Source: an uncultured Alphaproteobacteria bacterium
GTDB taxonomy: Bacteria; Pseudomonadota; Alphaproteobacteria; HIMB59; GCA-002718135
DNA: 64,000 nucleotides
Direction of reading: 5' to 3'
Assembly: GCA_902560675.1 (NCBI GenBank)
Contig: CACEMP010000001.1
Coordinates: forward strand, 145,046-209,045
Part shown: in pieces, positions 9,161 through 18,816 of the stretch
Position numbering within the stretch: position 1 is the stretch's first letter
Layout: each line of letters starts with the position of its first letter
Made by a program: the position numbers and the translations under genes
The notes under the pieces: generated by a model
Seen by the model: the letters and a program-made list of their open reading frames with translations, nothing else
The model's database searches: none
What the model was told of the DNA's origin: nothing

Positions 9161-11788
9161 CTATTTTATAGTATTTATTATTTGATCAATTTTTTCAATA
9201 GAAGATTTATAAATATTTGCCTCATTTTTAAATTTATTAATAATTTCTTCTGATGCTTTATTCATAAAATTATTATTATTTAATTTTTCATTAACTTTAT
9301 TAAATTTTTCTTGCTCAACTTGCTTTTTATTATTTAATTTTTTGAGCTCAACTTCTGAGTCAATAATACCATCCAAAGGAATCAAAACCGACAATGATGT
9401 TAATACAATTAATGCTGAGTTCTTGTTAGGTTGAATTTTACCAAAATTAATATCTTTGGTTTTTAAAAAATTACTTATTTCATTTTTATGGGATAAAAGA
9501 AAATTACAAAGTTCTTCATTTTTTGCTTCTATGGATATATTAATTAATTGTTTATAGGGTATATTTAGTTCTGATCTCAAATTTCTTATAGATGTAATGA
9601 ATTCAATAAATATTTCAAAGTTTTTTTTAGAATTATTAAAAGAATTATTTGTTGCATAATTTTGAAAAACTTGGTTCATTAAATATGATTTATCATCAAC
9701 TAAAGACCTCCATAATTTTTCACTAATAAATGGCATAGTGGGATGTATGATCTTTAAAACTTGAATAAATGTCCATCCAGAAACTTTTTTAATTTCATCA
9801 GCAAATTTTTCATTTTCAAAATTTTGTTTAATTATTTCAATGTACCAATCACAATAAGTATGCCATACGAAATGATAAATTTTATTAGCTATTTCATGAA
9901 ACAAATACTTTTTAGTTAATTGATCAAGTTGAGTGTTCAAATCATTCAATTCTTTTATTATCCATTTGTTTGCATCAAAAATAATTGTATCTACTAAAAT
10001 ATCATCTATAAAAATTGAATTATTCATTTGTAAAAATTTTCCAGCATTCCAAATTTTATTTGTGAATGATTTATATCCTTTAACTCTAGCTTCAGATAAT
10101 TTTACATCTCGTCCAGGATTTAAAAGTGCCGTTAATGTAAATCTTAATGTATCAGCACCATATTTATCTAATAGCTCTAAAGGATCAATTATGTTCCCTT
10201 TTGATTTAGACATTTTTTGTCCTTTTTCATCACGTATTAAAGGATGAATATAAATATCTTTAAATGGAGTTTCCTTCATAAAATAAGAACCCATCATCAT
10301 CATCCGCGCAACCCAAAAAAATATGATATCAAAACCAGTAACCAAAACATTGCCAGGATAAAACTTATCTAATTCATAAGTTTTATTTGGCCAATCTAAA
10401 GTAGAAAATGTCCATAAAGCAGAAGAAAACCAAGTATCTAGAACGTCTTCATCCTGTCTAAGCTCAACATCCTTTCCATAAAATTCTTTTGCTTGATTTT
10501 GTGCCCCTTCTAGAGTTTCACTAACAAAATATTTATTATCTGGACCATACCATGCTGGAATTTGATGCCCCCACCATAACTGTCTAGAAATACACCACGG
10601 TTGAATATTTTCCATCCAATTATAAAAAGTATTTTCCCATTGTTTGGGAATAAATTTAGAGCTATTATCTTTTACAGCGGATATTGGATCAACTGATAAT
10701 TTTTTTGCATCACAAAACCATTGATCTGTTAGCCATGGCTCAATAACGACACCTGATCTATCACCATATGGTATGACCATTTGCTGTTTTTCTTCTTTAA
10801 TTAATAAATTCATTTCATCTAATTTTTTTAAAATTAGTTTTCTTGCTTCAAATCGATCTAACTTTTGAAATTCTTCAGGCACATTTGAGTTAAGTTTAGC
10901 ATTTTCATCAAAAATATTAATAAATTCTAAATCATGTCTCTTTCCTACTTCAAAATCATTAAAGTCATGTGCAGGAGTAATTTTTACAGCTCCAGAACCT
11001 TTTTCTGGATCTGCATATTCATCAGCAATGATTGGTATTTTTTTATTTGAAATTGGCAAGTTACAAAATTTGCCAATTAAATTTTTATATTTTTCATCAT
11101 CTGGATGAACAGCAACTGCAGTATCTCCTAACATCGTCTCAGGTCTTGTTGTTGCAACTATGATGTGATTATTTTCATCTATAGGATATTTAATATGCCA
11201 TAAACTTCCTTCAGTATCTCTTTGCTCTACCTCTAGATCAGAAATAGCAGTTAAAAGTTTTGGATCCCAATTAACCAATCTCTTATCTTTATAAATAATT
11301 CCATCATTGAATAAATTAACAAAAACTTTCTTAACTGCACTAGAAAGACCTTTATCCATAGTAAATCTTTCTCTTGACCAATCTGCAGAAGCACCAAGTC
11401 TTCTTAATTGATTACTTATATGACCACCCGACTCTTTTTTCCATTCCCATACTTTTTCAATAAACTTTTCTCTACCTAGAGATCGTCGATCTAGGTTTGA
11501 CTCACTTAATTTTCTTTCAACCACCATCTGAGTAGCTATTCCTGCATGATCTGTCCCTGCTTGCCACAATACTTCCATACCCTTCATTCTATGGTATCTG
11601 ATTAGTATATCTTGAATTGTAAAGGTTAAAGCATGACCCATATGTAAGCTGCCTGTAATATTAGGTGGTGGCATCATTATAGAATAAGGTTCACCTCCTT
11701 TTTGTGGTTTAAAACAATTTGATTGCTCCCATTGCAAATAAAGTTTTTTTTCATCTTTTAAAAAATCAAAAAATTTATCAAGCTGCAT
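9161..11788 (-). CDS. valS: Valyl-tRNA synthetase
   Basis: This class I synthetase charges tRNA-Val. The 875-residue product has HMGH at residues 49-52 in [15 protein letters not shown], a CP1 editing domain with [17 protein letters not shown], the KMSKSKGN signature, and a long C-terminal coiled coil (about residues 805-875) that clamps tRNA in ValRS. Length is normal. It follows the PopZ-like gene by 5 bases; valS next to a PopZ gene is an alphaproteobacterial arrangement. Confidence 0.97.
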   Translation of the reverse strand: MQLDKFFDFLKDEKKLYLQWEQSNCFKPQKGGEPYSIMMPPPNITGSLHMGHALTFTIQDILIRYHRMKGMEVLWQAGTDHAGIATQMVVERKLSESNLDRRSLGREKFIEKVWEWKKESGGHISNQLRRLGASADWSRERFTMDKGLSSAVKKVFVNLFNDGIIYKDKRLVNWDPKLLTAISDLEVEQRDTEGSLWHIKYPIDENNHIIVATTRPETMLGDTAVAVHPDDEKYKNLIGKFCNLPISNKKIPIIADEYADPEKGSGAVKITPAHDFNDFEVGKRHDLEFINIFDENAKLNSNVPEEFQKLDRFEARKLILKKLDEMNLLIKEEKQQMVIPYGDRSGVVIEPWLTDQWFCDAKKLSVDPISAVKDNSSKFIPKQWENTFYNWMENIQPWCISRQLWWGHQIPAWYGPDNKYFVSETLEGAQNQAKEFYGKDVELRQDEDVLDTWFSSALWTFSTLDWPNKTYELDKFYPGNVLVTGFDIIFFWVARMMMMGSYFMKETPFKDIYIHPLIRDEKGQKMSKSKGNIIDPLELLDKYGADTLRFTLTALLNPGRDVKLSEARVKGYKSFTNKIWNAGKFLQMNNSIFIDDILVDTIIFDANKWIIKELNDLNTQLDQLTKKYLFHEIANKIYHFVWHTYCDWYIEIIKQNFENEKFADEIKKVSGWTFIQVLKIIHPTMPFISEKLWRSLVDDKSYLMNQVFQNYATNNSFNNSKKNFEIFIEFITSIRNLRSELNIPYKQLINISIEAKNEELCNFLLSHKNEISNFLKTKDINFGKIQPNKNSALIVLTSLSVLIPLDGIIDSEVELKKLNNKKQVEQEKFNKVNEKLNNNNFMNKASEEIINKFKNEANIYKSSIEKIDQIINTIK

Positions 11789-11793
11789 TGTAA

Positions 11794-12078
11794 CTATTTT
11801 GTATCGAAATAATTTTTTAATAATTTTGGGATTTTCTCATCAAGTATTTTTTCAATTTTATTTTCTACAAGATAGGAGAGTTTTTGGTCTATAATTTCAT
11901 TAATTTCATTATTTATATCTTCGTTTTTTTGAAGTAATTTTATTGTACCATCATAATTAACCTTTTGATTAAGTATTAAAATATTTGATGTAGAATTTTT
12001 ATTTGTATTGTTTTTTTCATCTTCTAGTGCCCTTCTTATGACTTCAAGAGATTCATTTATAGAATTTTTTGTATTCAT
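11794..12078 (-). CDS. popZ: PopZ-like polar organizing protein, much reduced
   Basis: The 94-residue acidic protein has an N-terminal amphipathic helix, SINESLEVIRRALEDE (residues 6-21), like the partner-binding helix of PopZ (DUF2497). A short Asn-rich linker follows. The C-terminal helices (about 55-93) include EIIDQKLSYLVENKIEKIL and EKIPKLLKNYF, resembling the PopZ oligomerisation region. PopZ forms polar scaffolds that anchor the origin region. Location between tolC and valS is the conserved place for this gene. Caulobacter PopZ is about 177 residues with a long proline-rich linker; here the linker is nearly lost. Identification is from synteny and helix pattern, and function is inferred. 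Confidence 0.6.
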   Translation of the reverse strand: MNTKNSINESLEVIRRALEDEKNNTNKNSTSNILILNQKVNYDGTIKLLQKNEDINNEINEIIDQKLSYLVENKIEKILDEKIPKLLKNYFDTK

Positions 12079-12115
12079 ATTGTTATTATAAATGTTTAAT
12101 TAAATTAATAAAACT

Positions 12116-13402
12116 CTAATTATAGCTTGGCAGATACTCCTCAAATAATTTAATCAGTGAGCCATCTAAAGCTAGTAAATTAAAATAATTAATCAGATAG
12201 TTTTTATTTGCATTAAAATATTCAACATTTACGTTTAAAAGATTAGTTTCTGCTTCTATTAGATCAGTGATAGATTTTGTCCCAAGATTGTATTCCTCCT
12301 GAGTACTTTCTAGAAGAGTATTTGCATACTCTATAGTTAATAAAGATGTATTTAAATTTGATTTACTAACTAAATAGTTTTTATAATAGTTTGATACCTC
12401 AATATTTAAACTTTCTTTAAGATCTTCTAACTCAATTTCAGTTTGTAAAATTTGAGAATTTATTTTTCTAATATCTGATTTGTCAATATTTTGCTGAAAT
12501 ATAGGAATTGTTAAAGTTAAGCCTATTGATGCATTGGTATTTTCACTTCCAGCGTCTATACGTGAACTATCTGAATACTCTGTTGAAGCTGTTATATCTA
12601 AGGTAGGTCTATTAGAAACCTTTTCTTTTGAGAGGTCAAGTTCTTTAATTTTAATATTATTTTGAGAAATTAAAATATTAAAATTATTCTTATAAACTGC
12701 AGAAAGTATGTTATCAAAATTCAAATCATCTTCTATATTTACATAATCTTCTAAATTAATGGCTTCTTTACCAACAATTGATTTAAATGTTTTTAAGCTG
12801 ACTTTGTAATTTTGTTCGGCTGAAAAAAGATTTGTTTCAGCAATTGAAAAGGCGCTCTCAGCATTTTTCAGTTCAGTTATGGTTGCTGATCCCAATTCAT
12901 ATTTTAATTTTACTTCTTCTAAAAATCTTGAAACTGAATCAAAATTCTTTTCGGAAGCCTGTAATGATTTTTCATAATTAATAACAGTTAAATAACCTTC
13001 TACAGCTGTTAAGGATAAATCTTGAACTGTTTTATAAAAATTTATTACTGCATTTTCATAAATAATTTTTGATCTTTCAATTTCTAAATTTTTTTCACCG
13101 CCATCATACAAATTTTGGGTAATACTGATTTTATATTTATCTGTAAAAGTTTCTGGTGTAGTTGATATTCCAGCTGCTGATGTTGTATCGCTATTACTAT
13201 ATGTACCAGAAATTGTGCCAGTAACTGTTGGAAGTTTTTTGCCTATAGATACCTCAATAGTTTCTTTGCTTTCATTCAGTTTTTCAAAAGCAATTTTTAC
13301 CTTCAAATTATTAGCAATCGTACTTTTTACAGAATCATCAATCGATAGAGCAAATATGGATTTAGAATAAGTAAGTAATAACAATAATATAAATAATCTC
13401 AT
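12116..13402 (-). CDS. tolC: TolC family outer-membrane efflux/secretion channel
   Basis: TolC trimers form the outer-membrane duct of type I secretion systems and efflux pumps. The 428-residue protein has a signal peptide ending near IFALS (residue 20), and two repeats of the outer membrane efflux domain rich in long helices. Each repeat has a family-typical turn: ELKYELGSAT-like at KLKYELGSATITELKNAES... in the first half and EYNLGTKSITDLIEAETNL in the second. It directly follows the Pcm-like gene with no spacer. No inner-membrane pump or adaptor gene is nearby, so the partner is unknown. Confidence 0.88.
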   Translation of the reverse strand: MRLFILLLLLTYSKSIFALSIDDSVKSTIANNLKVKIAFEKLNESKETIEVSIGKKLPTVTGTISGTYSNSDTTSAAGISTTPETFTDKYKISITQNLYDGGEKNLEIERSKIIYENAVINFYKTVQDLSLTAVEGYLTVINYEKSLQASEKNFDSVSRFLEEVKLKYELGSATITELKNAESAFSIAETNLFSAEQNYKVSLKTFKSIVGKEAINLEDYVNIEDDLNFDNILSAVYKNNFNILISQNNIKIKELDLSKEKVSNRPTLDITASTEYSDSSRIDAGSENTNASIGLTLTIPIFQQNIDKSDIRKINSQILQTEIELEDLKESLNIEVSNYYKNYLVSKSNLNTSLLTIEYANTLLESTQEEYNLGTKSITDLIEAETNLLNVNVEYFNANKNYLINYFNLLALDGSLIKLFEEYLPSYN

Positions 13403-14062
13403 TTAAAATTTAAAATCCTCTTCTTGTTCTTGAATTTGATAACTACTCATTACATCAAATAAATACTCAGATGAATACAAATCTTCATTTCTTATAATTT
13501 TATAAGCTTTACCCAAATTATCATATATTTTTTTAATATATATTAACCTTCCTCCATTCATTGCTAGTTGCTTCTTTAAGCTATTAGTTATTTTAAATAT
13601 AGGTCCGTCAATAATAATTAAGTTAAATGGAGCTTTATCAGATAATCCATCTAATAAATTATTATTAAATAAACTTATATTAGTATTATCAGTATTGTTA
13701 ATATTATGTTCTAATAATTTAAATAGTTCTCTATTTTCTTCTACAACATGAAGTTCTTTACATAGTGAGCTAACTAGAGCAGAAAAGTATCCCGTTAAGC
13801 CACCTATATGCAATACCTTATCATTAGGTAAAATTTTTGAATATTTAATCATTTGAGCTAGGTGTAAATTTTTAAGATATCCTCTTTTGTCAGTTATATC
13901 TAAATTTTTGTCCAGGTAACAACTTTTACCTAAACTAATATCTAGATATTTTTCTTTGGGCGTATTTTCAAATATTTTTAAGATATTTTCTTCATTAATT
14001 TTGTTTGGTCTTAACTGATTAACAACCATATTTTTTCTTGCAATTTCAAATGTTTCACTCAT
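13403..14062 (-). CDS. pcm: Protein-L-isoaspartate O-methyltransferase-like protein
   Basis: The 219-residue product belongs to the Pcm family of SAM-dependent methyltransferases. It begins with RKNMVVNQLRPNKINEENIL, the family's N-terminal pattern. The SAM motif I is altered: VLHIGGLTGYFSALVSSL instead of a GxGxG loop. It ends with MSSYQIQEQEEDFKF. In alphaproteobacteria a Pcm-like gene of this type precedes tolC, as here. Because motif I is modified, repair of isoaspartate is not assured and the true substrate may differ. Confidence 0.75.
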   Translation of the reverse strand: MSETFEIARKNMVVNQLRPNKINEENILKIFENTPKEKYLDISLGKSCYLDKNLDITDKRGYLKNLHLAQMIKYSKILPNDKVLHIGGLTGYFSALVSSLCKELHVVEENRELFKLLEHNINNTDNTNISLFNNNLLDGLSDKAPFNLIIIDGPIFKITNSLKKQLAMNGGRLIYIKKIYDNLGKAYKIIRNEDLYSSEYLFDVMSSYQIQEQEEDFKF

Positions 14063-14174
14063 TTCTTATAGAATGCTTTATATAAACCTATTAAATAATC
14101 AATTATATTAATCTTTAGAATTTTTTTTCATTAATTGACTAGAAATAATATAGTGATAATTGTCGTTTTTTTTA

Positions 14175-14248
14175 GGCTCGGTGGCAGAGTGGTTATGTAG
14201 GGGCCTGCAAAGCCTTGCACAGCGGTTCGATTCCGCTCCGAGCCTCCA
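14175..14248 (+). tRNA. tRNA-Cys (GCA)
   Basis: The sequence folds as a complete cloverleaf. The acceptor stem GGCTCGG (14175-14181) pairs with CCGAGCC (14238-14244), followed by T and an encoded CCA (14246-14248). The T arm carries GGTTCGATTCC. The anticodon loop within GGCCTGCAAAGCC gives GCA, reading Cys codons. It is followed 47 bases later by tRNA-Asn on the same strand. Confidence 0.96.
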
Positions 14249-14295
14249 ATTTTTTCTTGTTTTTTAATTTTTTTTTATTATCAACAAAATTGTGT

Positions 14296-14370
14296 TCCTC
14301 GGTAGCTCAGTGGTAGAGCAATCGGCTGTTAACCGATCGGTCGCTGGTTCGAGCCCGGCCCGGGGAGCCA
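14296..14370 (+). tRNA. tRNA-Asn (GTT)
   Basis: The acceptor stem TCCTCGG (14296-14302) pairs with CCGGGGA (14360-14366), then G and an encoded CCA. The D arm contains TAGCTCAGTGGTAGAGCA. The anticodon stem ATCGG/CCGAT encloses CTGTTAA with anticodon GTT for Asn, and the T arm has GGTTCGAGCCC. The umuC stop lies 5 bases beyond it on the opposite strand. Confidence 0.97.
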
Positions 14371-14375
14371 TTTTT

Positions 14376-15680
14376 TTAAGCTTTAACTTCCACCAATTCT
14401 TCAAAACGTGTTGTGTAGCATGGGGATACATTTTCTCTTTTCATCTTCCATATTTTTTCTATACCTTCAGAAGCTATCTTTAACGTTGAACTTCCATATC
14501 TAGAATTAATATTATCAATAGTGTTCATTATTCTATCCGATGTATCACGGTCATAATCAAGCAATCCTCTAGTTACATTGTGCCTGCTAAGACCATATAG
14601 TATGATTCCAGCTTTTTTATAACGAAATCCTGTTCGGTATATTTTTCTAATTCCTTCAAGAGCTCTTTTAACAATTTTTATGCTATTATTTGTTGGGAAA
14701 GGTAAGTGTAGTTTTATTGAATTTGAATATTGTTTCTCTCTTCTATTAAAATGATTTGTCAAAACAAAAATACTCATCGACTCAGCGACTAACCCCTCTT
14801 CTCTTATCTTCTCTGATACTCTTGATCCATAAGTTGATATTGATTCCTCCAAATCAAATAATTTTTCTATTGGCTGACTAAATGATCTTGAGACACAACA
14901 ACTTTGTTTATCACTTGGAACCAAATCAAGATCTAAACACGATACACTATTTAATTCTAGGTATGTCTTCTCTCCCACTACACCCATATTTTTTCTTATC
15001 CATCCTCTGTCCATTTGTGAAAATTGATAAGCATTATGAATATTATATTTTTTCAGGAAAAGAGATAATCTTCTTCCAATGCCCCATACTTCTTCAATGG
15101 ATGTTAATTCTAATGCTTTTTTTATTTCTATTTTATTTTTTAGTATGCACACACCTTTATAGTCTGGTTGTTTTTTTGCTAGATGATTAGCTATTTTTGA
15201 TAGTGTTTTTGTTGGGCCCACTCCAATACTAACTGGAATACCAACCCACCTCTTAATTGTTTGTCTAATATGTCTACAATAAGTGTTTAGCTCATAGTTT
15301 TCAAAACCATTTAAACCAAGAAATGCTTCATCTATAGAGTAGATTTCTACCTCTGAAGAAAAACTTGATAAAGTCTCCATTACTCTCTGAGAAATATCAC
15401 CATACAAAGAATAATTAGATGAAAAAACTTTAACACCATTTTTTTCAATAATATTTTTTGCTTTAAAATAAGGCTCACCCATTTTTATCCCTAATTTTTT
15501 TGCTTCTTTTGATCGTGCAATGATACAACCATCATTATTAGAAAGTACGACAATTGGTTTTCCTATAAGTTTTGGATTAAATATTCTTTCACATGACGCA
15601 TAAAAATTATTGCAATCTATCAATGCTATAGATTGATTTACTGAGCTATGATTTCTATTAAATAGTTTTGTGTATGACAT
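14376..15680 (-). CDS. umuC: DNA polymerase V catalytic subunit UmuC (Y-family polymerase)
   Basis: UmuC is the error-prone translesion polymerase of the SOS response. The 434-residue product has the Y-family metal sites: D22 in ALIDCNNFYASCERIF and D117/E118 in YSIDEAFLGL. It also has the thumb region PVSIGVGPTKTLSKIANHLAKK, a little-finger domain, and the C-terminal tail (SEGIEKIWKMKRENVSPCYTT-like, about 405-434) typical of UmuC (DUF4113). The start overlaps the 3' end of umuD by 23 bases, as expected for a coupled pair. It is transcribed toward tRNA-Asn. Confidence 0.95.
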   Translation of the reverse strand: MSYTKLFNRNHSSVNQSIALIDCNNFYASCERIFNPKLIGKPIVVLSNNDGCIIARSKEAKKLGIKMGEPYFKAKNIIEKNGVKVFSSNYSLYGDISQRVMETLSSFSSEVEIYSIDEAFLGLNGFENYELNTYCRHIRQTIKRWVGIPVSIGVGPTKTLSKIANHLAKKQPDYKGVCILKNKIEIKKALELTSIEEVWGIGRRLSLFLKKYNIHNAYQFSQMDRGWIRKNMGVVGEKTYLELNSVSCLDLDLVPSDKQSCCVSRSFSQPIEKLFDLEESISTYGSRVSEKIREEGLVAESMSIFVLTNHFNRREKQYSNSIKLHLPFPTNNSIKIVKRALEGIRKIYRTGFRYKKAGIILYGLSRHNVTRGLLDYDRDTSDRIMNTIDNINSRYGSSTLKIASEGIEKIWKMKRENVSPCYTTRFEELVEVKA

Positions 15681-16095
15681 ATGTTACTACCCCCCATATA
15701 AAACACTCCATTTCTTCTTTAACTTGAATACTGGGATACTCATTATTGGCAGAAATTAAAAATAGTGACTGATCTTTCTTTTTCAGTTTTTTAACTGTTA
15801 GGTCACCAAAGATGGAGGCTATAACAATATTGTCGTTACGAGGTGTAATACTTCTATCAACAATAAGTAAATCACCTGATAATATGCCTGCATCGGTCAT
15901 AGAAGGGCCATTAGCTTTAACGATATAGGTTGCTGTTGGGCGTTGAACTAAATATTCATTAAGATCAAGTTTGTTTTCCATATAATCAGTAGCTGGAGAT
16001 GGAAAACCTGCAGATACTGTATCAAGAAAATAAGGTGTTATTTGATCTCCTTTGGATTTAGCTTTAAACATTAAGTTTTCTATTTTTTTATACAT
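15658..16095 (-). CDS. umuD: UmuD, LexA-like self-cleaving polymerase V subunit
   Basis: UmuD is cleaved with RecA help to UmuD', which activates UmuC. The 145-residue product has a presumed cleavage bond A29-G30 in DTVSAGFPSPA, nucleophile S65 in NGPSMTDAGI and catalytic Lys K102 in GDLTVKKL. The spacings cleavage-Ser (36) and Ser-Lys (37) equal those I recall for E. coli UmuD (C24-G25, S60, K97), so the protease should be active. A SOS-box match sits 63 bases upstream of the start codon. There is no LexA DNA-binding domain, which separates it from LexA. Confidence 0.95.
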   Translation of the reverse strand: MYKKIENLMFKAKSKGDQITPYFLDTVSAGFPSPATDYMENKLDLNEYLVQRPTATYIVKANGPSMTDAGILSGDLLIVDRSITPRNDNIVIASIFGDLTVKKLKKKDQSLFLISANNEYPSIQVKEEMECFIWGVVTYVIHKTI

Positions 16096-16133
16096 AATAT
16101 TAGAAAAAATATTTAAATAATTGATAAATAATA

Positions 16134-16139
16134 ATTATA
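16134..16139 (-). promoter_or_regulatory. Probable umuD promoter -10 element
   Basis: On the minus strand these bases read TATAAT, a perfect -10 hexamer. With a 17-base spacer the -35 hexamer would fall at 16157-16162, overlapping the first half of the SOS-box match. No good -35 consensus is present, which is common in such AT-rich DNA. The call rests on the hexamer and on its position relative to the operator. Confidence 0.4.
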
Positions 16140-16157
16140 TTATTTATAAAATTATTT

Positions 16158-16172
16158 GTTCTACTTTTGTTC
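16158..16172 (-). promoter_or_regulatory. LexA-binding SOS box of alphaproteobacterial type
   Basis: The plus strand reads GTTCTACTTTTGTTC, an exact match to GTTC-N7-GTTC, the direct-repeat LexA box known from alphaproteobacteria; the minus strand reads GAAC-N7-GAAC. It lies 63 bases upstream of umuD and would overlap the -35 region of the TATAAT at 16134-16139. LexA bound here would block umuDC until DNA damage. No lexA gene is in the window. Confidence 0.75.
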
Positions 16173-16234
16173 TAATTTATTCAGAATGAGAAAAAAGTCA
16201 ATATAATATTTTTAAAATACTGTTAAAAAACGCT

Positions 16235-16936
16235 ATGACAAAATTATTTGAAAATGATGCATACCTTAAAGAATTTAAAGCAAAAATTATAGGTATTGTG
16301 AAAGAAGAAAATCGTATTGAGTTAGATAAGACAGCATTTTATGCAAAAAGTGGTGGTCAACCTGGGGATACAGGAGCAATAGAAGCTGAAAGTATAAAAA
16401 TACAAGTTTTAGAAACTATTAAAGAAAATAATAAAATCATAAATATTGTAGATGATCTCAAAGACCTTGAAGAGAATGTTGAAATAGTTGGAAAAATAAA
16501 TTGGGATTTACGATATAAGCATATGAGAATGCATACTGCACTGCACTTGTTGTGTTCTATAGTCCCTTTAGGAGTAACTGGTGGTCAAATTGGTTATGAA
16601 AAAAGTCGATTAGATTTTAATGATCCAGATAAATTAATAAATAAAGAAGAATTAGAAGAAAAAATAAATTTGTTAGTTGAAGATAATCATGCCGTTAGTA
16701 GTGAAGTAATTGAAAGTAGTATATTAGAAGAAAAACCTGAACTTGTAAGAACAATGTCAGTAAAACCTCCACAAGTAGATGGTAAAATAAGATTAATTAG
16801 AATTGGTGATGTTGATTTACAACCTTGTGGTGGTACACATGTAAAATCAACTAATGAGATAGGTAAAATTCAAATCGGCAAAATAGAAAACAAAGGTAAA
16901 ATGAATAGAAGAGTTAATTTATTGTTATCTTCTTAA
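16235..16936 (+). CDS. alaX: Alanyl-tRNA editing protein AlaX
   Basis: AlaX proteins are free-standing homologues of the AlaRS editing domain that hydrolyse Ser-tRNA(Ala) or Gly-tRNA(Ala). The 233-residue product has AFYAKSGGQPGDTG (about residues 36-49), the first zinc motif HTALHLL in MRMHTALHLLCSI, and the second, QPCGGTHVKSTNEIG. The size fits AlaX-M (about 230 residues). There is no aminoacylation domain. It diverges from umuD and converges with aapP, leaving 1 base between stops. Confidence 0.9.
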   Translation: MTKLFENDAYLKEFKAKIIGIVKEENRIELDKTAFYAKSGGQPGDTGAIEAESIKIQVLETIKENNKIINIVDDLKDLEENVEIVGKINWDLRYKHMRMHTALHLLCSIVPLGVTGGQIGYEKSRLDFNDPDKLINKEELEEKINLLVEDNHAVSSEVIESSILEEKPELVRTMSVKPPQVDGKIRLIRIGDVDLQPCGGTHVKSTNEIGKIQIGKIENKGKMNRRVNLLLSS

Positions 16937-16937
16937 A

Positions 16938-17681
16938 TTACTGATGTAGAATTTGACTTAAAAATAACTTTGTACGATCACTCTCTGGATTATTAAAAAA
17001 TTTATCTGGGCTAGCTTCCTCAACAATTTTTCCTTCATCCATAAACACCATTCTATCAGCAACTGTTTTAGCAAAGCCCATTTCATGAGTAACAACAATC
17101 ATGGTCATTCCGCCATTTGCCAAATCAACCATAACATCTAAAACTTCTTTAATCATTTCGGGGTCTAGAGCTGAAGTTGGTTCATCAAAAAGCATTATGT
17201 TAGGGTTCATTGCAAGAGATCTAGCAATCGCCACTCTTTGTTGTTGACCACCAGATAATTGACCAGGATACTTGTTTGCTTGTTCAGGAATTTTTACTAT
17301 TTCTAACTGCCTCATAGCAAGCTCTTCAGCTTCTGCTTTTGGCATTTTTTTAACCCAGATTGGAGCTAACGTTATATTTTCTTTTACAGATAAATGGGGA
17401 AATAAATTAAATTGTTGAAATACCATTCCAACTTCTTTCCTAACATTATCAATATTTTTTAAATTTCCAGTTAACTCAATTCCATCAACAACAATTGAGC
17501 CCTCTTGATGTTCTTCCAATCTATTAATACATCTGATCATTGTAGATTTACCAGAACCAGAAGGGCCACAAACTACAATTCTTTCTTTCTTCTTAACTTC
17601 AAGATTTACATCTTGTAATACATGAAAATCTCCAAACCATTTGTTAACATTTTTTAATGAAATTATTGATTCTTCACTCAT
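16938..17681 (-). CDS. aapP: General L-amino acid ABC transporter, ATP-binding protein AapP
   Basis: AapP powers uptake of a broad range of L-amino acids. The 247-residue ATPase shows Walker [10 protein letters not shown], a Q-loop in [16 protein letters not shown], signature LSGGQQQR, Walker [13 protein letters not shown] and the switch His in VTHEMG. It is the last gene of aapJQMP, 1 base after the aapM stop. The full four-gene set makes the amino-acid assignment firm, in contrast with glutamine-only transporters. Confidence 0.95.
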   Translation of the reverse strand: MSEESIISLKNVNKWFGDFHVLQDVNLEVKKKERIVVCGPSGSGKSTMIRCINRLEEHQEGSIVVDGIELTGNLKNIDNVRKEVGMVFQQFNLFPHLSVKENITLAPIWVKKMPKAEAEELAMRQLEIVKIPEQANKYPGQLSGGQQQRVAIARSLAMNPNIMLFDEPTSALDPEMIKEVLDVMVDLANGGMTMIVVTHEMGFAKTVADRMVFMDEGKIVEEASPDKFFNNPESDRTKLFLSQILHQ

Positions 17682-17682
17682 T

Positions 17683-18816
17683 TTAATCAGCCCCCATATT
17701 AATACCTGTTTTTAATTTCTTTTCCAAATATAAACTGTATCTAGACATCCCAAATGTGAATATAAAAAATACTAAACTAACAAAAAAGTAAATTTCATAG
17801 GATAAACCTAACCAATTAGTATCTGCTAAAGTACCTCTTCCAATGCCTAATAAATCTAATATTCCAACAATAATAACCAAAGTTGTATCCTTAAATAAAC
17901 CTATAGATGTGTTGACAATTGGAGGTATGGAAATTCTAATAGCTTGAGGAAGAATAATTAATAAATTCATTCTCCAATAAGACATTCCAAGTGATTTAGC
18001 AGCTTCATATTGACCAGGAGGTATAGCCTGTAATCCCCCTCTTATAACTTCAGCCATATAAGCGGATTGAAATAAAGTAACTGCAACAAGAACTCTGACC
18101 AAGCCATCCATATCTATTCCTTCTGGTAAAAACAGAGGAAGCATTACCATTCCAAAGAATAATAAAGTTATCAGAGGAACACCTCTAATAAATTCAATAA
18201 ACAATGTACACATCATGCTTATAATCGGTAATTTAGATCTTCTTCCTAAAGCCAACATAATTCCAATAGGGAATGCTAATGCAATACCGGTACAGCCTAA
18301 AACGAGTGTTACTAGAAGACCACCCCATTTGTTAGTAGAGACTTCTGTAAAACCCAATCCGCCATTGAGTAAAAAATATGCAATTACAGGAAAGATATAT
18401 GTAAAGTATAAAAAATACCTTCTATATGGAAGCTTAGTATACAAAAGAGGTAGCAGAGCTAAAGCTAACATAAAATAAGCTACATTAACTCTCCAAACTT
18501 CAACCTTTGGATAAAATCCATAAATAAATTGATAAAACCTTACATATATAACTGCCCAACAAGCTCCGCCATTTTCAGGATCTAAATTTCGTGAGCACAT
18601 TTCTTGATTAGTAATTTGTTCACCAAGATAATTATATTTAAAGTCAGCTGAAAATATTGTCCAATCTAAAATCCAAGGAATAAACTTATACAAACAATAA
18701 ATAACAAATAAAGTTATTAATGAGTTTGTCCAATTGAAGAATAAATTAATTCGTAACCAACCAATAATACCTGTTGTTGCTACTGGTGGTTTTCTAACTT
18801 CATTCATTTCATTCAT
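17683..18816 (-). CDS. aapM: General L-amino acid ABC transporter permease AapM
   Basis: AapM is one of two large permeases of the Aap system. The 377-residue protein has an N-terminal helix, a periplasmic loop that includes [16 protein letters not shown], several transmembrane segments, and a C-terminal HisM-like permease domain with the ATPase-coupling motif [22 protein letters not shown] written here only in part: [14 protein letters not shown]. Length of about 380 residues is typical of AapM and longer than glutamine permeases. Its first base is shared with the end of aapQ. Confidence 0.95.
   Translation of the reverse strand: MNEMNEVRKPPVATTGIIGWLRINLFFNWTNSLITLFVIYCLYKFIPWILDWTIFSADFKYNYLGEQITNQEMCSRNLDPENGGACWAVIYVRFYQFIYGFYPKVEVWRVNVAYFMLALALLPLLYTKLPYRRYFLYFTYIFPVIAYFLLNGGLGFTEVSTNKWGGLLVTLVLGCTGIALAFPIGIMLALGRRSKLPIISMMCTLFIEFIRGVPLITLLFFGMVMLPLFLPEGIDMDGLVRVLVAVTLFQSAYMAEVIRGGLQAIPPGQYEAAKSLGMSYWRMNLLIILPQAIRISIPPIVNTSIGLFKDTTLVIIVGILDLLGIGRGTLADTNWLGLSYEIYFFVSLVFFIFTFGMSRYSLYLEKKLKTGINMGAD

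Noticed and set aside
14175..14370. tRNA-Cys/tRNA-Asn pair as an attachment site for a genomic island holding umuDC
   Set aside because: No integrase gene and no repeat of the tRNA 3' end was seen downstream; base composition of umuDC is only slightly different.
14292..14483. A 63-codon plus-strand frame starting at the tRNA-Asn gene
   Set aside because: It overlaps tRNA-Asn and the 3' end of umuC and its residues from 14296 to 14370 are just the translated tRNA.
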